From an uncultured Spirochaetaceae bacterium (GTDB lineage: Bacteria; Spirochaetota; Spirochaetia; Sphaerochaetales; Sphaerochaetaceae): a stretch of DNA of 64,000 nt. Within the stretch, counting starts at the first letter, position 1. Each line of letters begins with the position of its first letter. Below the pieces are notes generated by a model that saw nothing but the letters and a program-made list of their open reading frames with translations, made no database searches and had not been told where the DNA came from. A program made the translations under genes and the position numbers. Shown here one piece after another: positions 58,728-64,000 of the stretch. The stretch lies in the NCBI GenBank assembly GCA_944389505.1, contig CALXMP010000003.1, positions 124,001 through 188,000 on the forward strand, in the 5' to 3' direction.

Positions 58728-61224
58728 CCTCAAGCACTGTATCTATGTTGGACTTCCTGACCTTGCATGGCTTGATGTGCCAGATCTCATCGGCATACTG
58801 CTTGATTGTCCTGTCCGATGAGAACTTTGCAGAACCCGCTATATTGAGTATAGCCTTCCTGTTCCAGCCGGCTCTGTCATCCCTGTACATCGAAGTTGCC
58901 TTCTCATGGGTATCGTGGTACATCCTGAGATCTGCAAAGAGGAAGTATCTGTCGCCGTAGTCGAAGAGTGTCCTGCGGAGGTTCTCGAAGATATTCGGCT
59001 CATTGATTGAGAAATAGCCGGAATCCACGAGGGCTACCATGCTTCTGATCTCATCATCAGCATCAACCCACTCGCGTGGCCTGTATGAGCCCTGCAGCTT
59101 GTTGATCTCCTCCTCTGTGTGTCCGAAGATGAAGATATTCTCCATTCCGACCTCTTCAGCCATCTCGACATTGGCTCCATCCAGCGTTCCGATAGTAAGG
59201 GCACCATTTGCCATGAACTTCATGTTTCCCGTGCCTGAAGCCTCTGTTCCTGCAGTTGAGATCTGCTCTGAGATATTCGCTGCAGGGATGACAGCCTCTG
59301 CCATCGTTACCCTGTAGTCAGGCATGAAGTGCACGGCAAGCTTGCGGCTTACTCTGCTGTCTGATGCGATGACCTTCGAGATATTGTTTATGAACTTGAT
59401 GATGAGCTTTGCATTCACGTAGCCAGGAGCAGCTTTGCCTCCGAAGAGGAATGTCGTAGGCGGGAATGCATCGAGATATGCCTGATCATTGCGCATCCTG
59501 TTGTAGATCATGAGGATATTCAGTGCATTGAGAAGCTGCCTCTTATACTCGTGTATTCTCTTCACCTGAACATCGATGAGCGTGTCCGTATTCAGAATGA
59601 ATCCAGAATCCTTCCTGAGGAATGCAGCTGCATACTCCTTGCACTTCTCCTTGACCCTGCCGAAGTCTTCAACGAATCCTGCATCATCTGCGAATGGAGC
59701 AAGCTTCTTTATTTCATCGTAATCGGTGATCCACTTACTGCCGATAGCCTCTGTGATGAGCTTTGCCAGTCCCGGGTTTGCATCGAGAAGCCATCTTCTC
59801 TGTGTTATTCCGTTCGTCTTGTTGTTGAAGCGCTCAGGGAAGATAAGGTTGAACTCAGGGAACATCTCTCTCTTGAGAAGTTCAGAGTGGAGTGCTGCTA
59901 CGCCATTTGTAGAATGGGAACCGATGATTGAGAGATTCGCCATCCTGACCATCTTCGGGTTCGATTCCTCAATGATAGATACGCGGCTGATCTTATCGCC
60001 CTGCATGGGGAAGAATGAGACAGCGTGATCAAGGAAGCGCTGATTGATCTCGAATATGATCTGCATGTGGCGCGGCAGAAGCTTCTCAAGCATCGGGAGC
60101 GACCACTTCTCCAGAGCCTCTGGCATCAGCGTATGGTTGGTGTAGCCCATTGTCTTAACTGTTATATCCCATGCCTCGTCCCATCCAAGCCCTTCGACGT
60201 CAATGAGGATTCTCATCAGCTCAGGGATTGCAAGGGATGGATGTGTATCATTGAGCTGTATAGCGGCCTCTTCTGGGAATGATGCCCAGTTGTATCCTGC
60301 ATTTCTCTTGAATCTTCTGATGATGTCCTGGAGTGAGCATGATACGAAGAAGTACTGCTGCTTGAGCCTGAGCTCCTTGCCCATATAGAGTGTATCGTTC
60401 GGATAGAGAACCTGGGAGAGCGTTTCCGCATTGATCTTGTTCCTTACAGCCTCCGTATAGTCTCCTGAATTGAATTCCTCGAATGAGAACTCCTCAGGTG
60501 ACTGCGCAGACCAAAGACGAAGCGTGTTCACGGTCTTCCCGCCATAGCCGACAATCGGGGTATCGTATGCGATTCCGTTGATTGTCTCTGCCGGCACCCA
60601 TGTGAAGATATCCCTGCCATTCTGGCGGCTCTTCTGGACCTCACCTCCGAAGAGGACAGGGTAGATGAGATCAGGTCTCTTGATTTCCCATGGATTGCCA
60701 TCCTTGAGCCAGTTGTCAGGAGTCTCAACCTGCCAGCCGTTCTTTATCTGCTGGCGGAATATTCCGTAGTTGTACCTGATGCCATAGCCGTATGCCGGGA
60801 GCTCAAGCGTGGCAAGCGAATCGAGGAAGCAGGCTGCGAGACGGCCAAGACCGCCATTTCCGAGCCCTGCATCGGGCTCTACATCCGCAAGCTTCTCATA
60901 TTCATATCCAAGAGAGGAGAGCGCATCCTTTACGCTCTTCTCAAGCCCCATGTTGATGATATTGTTTGTCATTGCTCTTCCCATGAGGAACTCAAGGGAG
61001 AGGTAGTAGACCCTCTTTGAATGCTTTGCTCTCTGTGTTTTCCTTGACAGATCCCACTGGTGGATGATTCTGTCCCTTATTGCATATGCAAGTGCCTGAT
61101 AACGGCCTTCCGGTGTTGTATGGTAGACATCCGCATCGAGCGAATACTTGAGCTGTTCGGCGAAGTCCTGAGCGATAGCCTTGGAATTGCTGCCGAAACG
61201 TGTATTCTCTGTCTTATCAGCCAT
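58705..61224 (-). CDS. glgP: Glycogen/maltodextrin phosphorylase, 839 aa
   Basis: Releases glucose-1-phosphate from alpha-1,4-glucans. The PLP Lys is in GTEASGTGNMKFMANG (about 680); ADVEPDAGLGNGGLGRLAACF (in part, DAGLGNGGLGRLAACF) near 115 and NDTHPSLAIPELMRIL near 330 are family blocks. Full length. GAGGGG precedes ATG. No other glg genes in the window. Confidence 0.98.
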   Translation of the reverse strand: MADKTENTRFGSNSKAIAQDFAEQLKYSLDADVYHTTPEGRYQALAYAIRDRIIHQWDLSRKTQRAKHSKRVYYLSLEFLMGRAMTNNIINMGLEKSVKDALSSLGYEYEKLADVEPDAGLGNGGLGRLAACFLDSLATLELPAYGYGIRYNYGIFRQQIKNGWQVETPDNWLKDGNPWEIKRPDLIYPVLFGGEVQKSRQNGRDIFTWVPAETINGIAYDTPIVGYGGKTVNTLRLWSAQSPEEFSFEEFNSGDYTEAVRNKINAETLSQVLYPNDTLYMGKELRLKQQYFFVSCSLQDIIRRFKRNAGYNWASFPEEAAIQLNDTHPSLAIPELMRILIDVEGLGWDEAWDITVKTMGYTNHTLMPEALEKWSLPMLEKLLPRHMQIIFEINQRFLDHAVSFFPMQGDKISRVSIIEESNPKMVRMANLSIIGSHSTNGVAALHSELLKREMFPEFNLIFPERFNNKTNGITQRRWLLDANPGLAKLITEAIGSKWITDYDEIKKLAPFADDAGFVEDFGRVKEKCKEYAAAFLRKDSGFILNTDTLIDVQVKRIHEYKRQLLNALNILMIYNRMRNDQAYLDAFPPTTFLFGGKAAPGYVNAKLIIKFINNISKVIASDSRVSRKLAVHFMPDYRVTMAEAVIPAANISEQISTAGTEASGTGNMKFMANGALTIGTLDGANVEMAEEVGMENIFIFGHTEEEINKLQGSYRPREWVDADDEIRSMVALVDSGYFSINEPNIFENLRRTLFDYGDRYFLFADLRMYHDTHEKATSMYRDDRAGWNRKAILNIAGSAKFSSDRTIKQYADEIWHIKPCKVRKSNIDTVLEDAKNIQH

Positions 61225-61333
61225 AATCTTCCCCTCTGAAATATTTTGATCCGGACTTATAGTAGATAAATTCCGGCAAGATATTCAATAAGATACAAGG
61301 TTGTGATAATTATTATCTCGTTAAGGACTGGTT

Positions 61334-62245
61334 ATGCTGGATATCATCATAAGGGCATCATACTTCATTCTAATGATTGCTGTATCATACCTGCTGAAGA
61401 GAGCGGGAATCCTTTCAAAGGAGGATGGTGTGGCTATCGCCCGCGTGGTACTCAATCTGACTCTTCCATGCGCAGTTCTTGTCAGCTTCAGGTCATTTGT
61501 CTTCGACTGGAGCTATATGCTGATTCCTCTGATTTCATTCATGTCGAATATCCTCATGCTGTCTGTGGGATTCATGATTTCCCGTGGAAAGAGCCGCGAG
61601 GAGAGGATTTTCTACATGCTTGAGCTTTCCGCATACAATATCGGGAATTTCACGCTTGCTTTCGTCACAGGGCTTTTAAGCACTGCCGGAGTAGTAGCAT
61701 CCTGCCTCTTCGATATGGGCAATTCGCCGATGAGCGTTGCAATCAATGCTGTGATCACCCAGATTGCTGTCGGAGACATGATGTCCCATCGCCGCGCCTT
61801 CCGTTCATTGCTCTCGGTCTTTACCAGACCTGCATTTGATGCATATATAATCATGCTGATATTCTCAGCGCTCCCTGTATCGTTGCCGGACAGGGTATTT
61901 GAGTTTGCAGGGCTCATCAGCCCTGCGAATGGTCCGCTTGCTATGATAATGATCGGCCTGATGCTTGAGTTCAGGCTGGATAAGTCAAAGCTGAAGGAAG
62001 TCGTGGTAGTCAATGTCCTGAGATTGCTGCTCGCGGTTGCCATAGTGTTCCTTTTCTTCAAATTCGCACCATTCCCGTACGAGGTAAGGAAGGCTGTCGC
62101 GATAACCGCCTTCGCTCCGATAAGCTCCGCAAGTCCGGCATTCGTTGCCGAGATGAAGGGCGATGTCGCGCTTGTTGGTTTTGCCTCTACCGTATCGATA
62201 GCTCTGGCTCTTATATTGATGCCATTCCTCTTTGCATTGCTGTAG
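61334..62245 (+). CDS. AEC-family (auxin efflux carrier-like) transporter, 303 aa
   Basis: Ten hydrophobic segments in two halves. LLKRAGILSKEDG (about 18-30), LNLTLPCAVLVSF (about 40-52) and the second-half GPLAMIMIGLMLEF and SPAFVAEMKGD (about 255-270) are typical of AEC permeases, which in bacteria carry malate or similar acids. Divergent from glgP. Weak Shine-Dalgarno. Confidence 0.88.
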   Translation: MLDIIIRASYFILMIAVSYLLKRAGILSKEDGVAIARVVLNLTLPCAVLVSFRSFVFDWSYMLIPLISFMSNILMLSVGFMISRGKSREERIFYMLELSAYNIGNFTLAFVTGLLSTAGVVASCLFDMGNSPMSVAINAVITQIAVGDMMSHRRAFRSLLSVFTRPAFDAYIIMLIFSALPVSLPDRVFEFAGLISPANGPLAMIMIGLMLEFRLDKSKLKEVVVVNVLRLLLAVAIVFLFFKFAPFPYEVRKAVAITAFAPISSASPAFVAEMKGDVALVGFASTVSIALALILMPFLFALL

Positions 62246-62291
62246 TTGATTAGCGTTTCTTCTTCTGATATCTTCCATGCCGGGTGATAGA

Positions 62292-63635
62292 ATGAATAGG
62301 AATCTTTCAGAGGGCAATCCAGCGGGTGTCCTCATCCGTTTCGCGCTGCCTCTTCTCGGGTCGATGCTGTTCCAGCAGCTGTATAATATTGCGGATAGCT
62401 TCGTTGCTGGCAGGTTCATAGGGGAGAATGCCCTTGCTTCTGTAGGGAATTCCTATGAGATAACGCTTATATTCATCGCATTCGCTTTTGGCTGCAATAT
62501 GGGAGCGAGCGTCCTTGTCTCACAGTATTATGGAGCGGGAAGGCTGAGGGAGATGAGAAGCGCCATCACTACATCCGCGATATCTGTGGGAGTCCTTGCC
62601 ATAGCCCTTACCGTTCTTGGGATGCTCTTCACCGATCCGCTCCTTGAGTTGATAAACACACCTCCGGAGATCATGGAGGATAGCGCGGTCTATCTCGATA
62701 TCTACATAATGGGGCTGCTGTTCCTGTTCTTCTACAACCTTGCGACAGGCATATTCACGGCTATGGGAGACAGCCGCACGCCATTCATATTCCTTGCTGT
62801 ATCCAGCACTGCGAATATCTTCGCGGATATTCTCTTCGTAACGGCTCTCGGAATGGGCGTGGATGGCGTTGCCTGGGCTACATTCATCTGCCAGGGACTT
62901 TCATGCATCGCCGCATGCATCGCAATCATCAGGCGGCTCAGGGTAACGGTTCCTGTATCGGATGCGCCTCTCTTCGATACCCATATATTCCGCAGATTCC
63001 TTATCGTGGCGATTCCTTCCGTCATGCAGCAGAGCTTTGTCAGCGTGGGCAATATAATCGTGCAGTCCGTCGTCAACAGCTTCGGAGCTTCTGTTATTGC
63101 AGGCTACTCGGCTGCGATAAAACTCAATAACATGTGCGTTACGAGCATAACGACGCTTGGTAATGCGGTCTCCTCATTCTCTGCGCAGAATGTAGGGGCC
63201 AGGGATTTCGCAAGGGCGAAGAAGGGCTTCAGGATCGGAGTAGCGATGACATATGCTTTCTGCCTTCCTGTCTTCATCCTTTTCTTCTTCTGCTCACGTA
63301 CCGTCCTTCTCCTCTTTCTGGAGAATGGAGGCTCTGAGGCGGCGAGGAGCGGTATGGCATTCCTGCGGATCGTATCTCCGTTCTACTTTGTCGTATCGCT
63401 CAAGATCGTATCGGATGCGGTTATAAGAGGGGCGGGGGATATGACGCCCTTCATGATATCCACATTCTCCGATCTCATACTCCGTGTAGGGCTTGCCATT
63501 ATCTTCTCGGCATTCTGGGGATCTGTAGGCATCTGGTTAAGCTGGCCTGTCGGCTGGGCTGTCGGTGCTATTGTCTCCCTTATATTCCTCAAATCCGGAC
63601 ACTGGATAAGATACGCTGAGAGAAATCGCCTGTAA
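62292..63635 (+). CDS. MATE-family efflux protein, 447 aa
   Basis: Cation-coupled multidrug/organic-solute exporter. Twelve segments; NPAGVLIRFALPLLGSMLFQ, YNIADSFVAGRFIGENALAS and the half-repeat SFGASVIAGYSAAIKLNNMC are standard. ATG 62292 (MNRNLSEGNP) follows GGTGAT; an ATG at 62277 is possible. Follows the AEC gene by 46 nt. Confidence 0.94.
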   Translation: MNRNLSEGNPAGVLIRFALPLLGSMLFQQLYNIADSFVAGRFIGENALASVGNSYEITLIFIAFAFGCNMGASVLVSQYYGAGRLREMRSAITTSAISVGVLAIALTVLGMLFTDPLLELINTPPEIMEDSAVYLDIYIMGLLFLFFYNLATGIFTAMGDSRTPFIFLAVSSTANIFADILFVTALGMGVDGVAWATFICQGLSCIAACIAIIRRLRVTVPVSDAPLFDTHIFRRFLIVAIPSVMQQSFVSVGNIIVQSVVNSFGASVIAGYSAAIKLNNMCVTSITTLGNAVSSFSAQNVGARDFARAKKGFRIGVAMTYAFCLPVFILFFFCSRTVLLLFLENGGSEAARSGMAFLRIVSPFYFVVSLKIVSDAVIRGAGDMTPFMISTFSDLILRVGLAIIFSAFWGSVGIWLSWPVGWAVGAIVSLIFLKSGHWIRYAERNRL

Positions 63636-63667
63636 TGTAGTACAATAGTGGCAAGGGAGGAGTATCT

Positions 63668-64000
63668 ATGAGAAGAACTCTGCTTGCTGCAGCTATGTCG
63701 GTTGTATTATGCGCAGCACCTGTATGGGCCAACTGCACCAGCTTTGCCTGGGAGAATCAGGATGGTTCCCTCCATTTCCTTGGGCGTACCTATGATATGT
63801 TCGGAGATCTTAGCGGGAACAGGATCTCCGTTGCAGGCCGTGGATATGAGATGAGCCTGTCGCTCGATGGATCTAGGACGGAGAAGATGGATTATGGCTT
63901 CGTCGGAATCTCCGTAATCGGGCTTCCATCCCCTATAATCGTCGATGGTATCAATGAGAAAGGCCTCATGGGAGCTCTGCTGAATTTCCCTGGCTATGGT
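63668..64000 (+). CDS. Secreted choloylglycine-hydrolase-family protein (partial)
   Basis: Truncated by the window end; 111 codons visible. A signal peptide (RRTLLAAAMSVVLCAAPVWA) ends at Asn-Cys23, and Cys23 (NCTSFAW) is the expected Ntn nucleophile after processing. GRTYDM (Arg/Asp of the active site, about 40-45) and DGINEKGLMGALLNFPGYG match bile-salt hydrolases and penicillin V acylases. GGAGGAG precedes ATG. Export suggests action in the periplasm or outside. Bile salts, acyl-homoserine lactones or penicillin-like amides are all possible substrates. Confidence 0.88.
   Translation, partial: MRRTLLAAAMSVVLCAAPVWANCTSFAWENQDGSLHFLGRTYDMFGDLSGNRISVAGRGYEMSLSLDGSRTEKMDYGFVGISVIGLPSPIIVDGINEKGLMGALLNFPGYG

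Overview
The window looks like a chromosomal segment of a diderm, host-associated spirochaete (phylum inferred, not proven). The alanyl-tRNA synthetase is only 597 aa and ends after the editing domain, as in Borrelia and Treponema. rpsD stands alone. The solute-binding protein has an export signal ending in an Ala-Gly-Gly-Ser-Ser-Glu type junction without a lipobox Cys, a style common in spirochaetes. A patatin fused to a beta-barrel implies an outer membrane. The window ends in a secreted choloylglycine-hydrolase-like enzyme, which hints at a gut habitat.

Layout. 1-5.4 kb: oxidative TCA branch (citrate synthase, convergent with aconitase-isocitrate dehydrogenase) and a ferredoxin-like protein divergent from a CRP/FNR regulator. 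6.1-7.9 kb: tRNA-Phe, then an AbiE type IV toxin-antitoxin pair. 8-11.4 kb: TPP-riboswitch-controlled ykoFEDC-type thiamine-precursor ECF transporter. 11.4-14.4 kb: an accessory patch with an orphan TnpB right end/omega-RNA, two decayed AlbA_2 (Schlafen-like) genes, and between them a compact locus that reads as an unannotated type I toxin-antitoxin module (34-aa hydrophobic peptide, convergent antisense RNA, 5'-3' foldback). 15.1-17.2 kb: biotin ECF transporter bioMNY behind a BirA-type operator. 17.2-24 kb: membrane protein, orphan GHKL kinase, panE, DprA-like protein, alaS.

24-38 kb holds the main metabolic theme. A PrpR-type sigma-54 activator precedes a near-consensus -24/-12 promoter with paired upstream repeats. 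That promoter drives pdxA2-like dehydrogenase, a TctBAC tripartite tricarboxylate transporter, an Asp/Glu-racemase-like protein and a VOC protein. Converging on it is a GntR gene with palindromic operators that probably controls a divergent operon of split transketolase, Fe-alcohol dehydrogenase, LarA-like racemase and a TIM-barrel isomerase. Together these suggest import and breakdown of an unidentified hydroxy- or sugar-acid.

38-40.5 kb: a fic gene split by an IS605-type TnpB element whose ends can be placed so that removal restores one 342-aa reading frame. 40.6-64 kb: mostly housekeeping (truA, UDG-like, priA, def, fmt, patatin-barrel, YhcC radical SAM, two-subunit fumarase, FKBP lipoprotein, rpsD followed by a structured RNA with a potential pseudoknot, topA, glgP, AEC and MATE transporters, and the truncated hydrolase). 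No prophage, CRISPR array or rRNA was seen.
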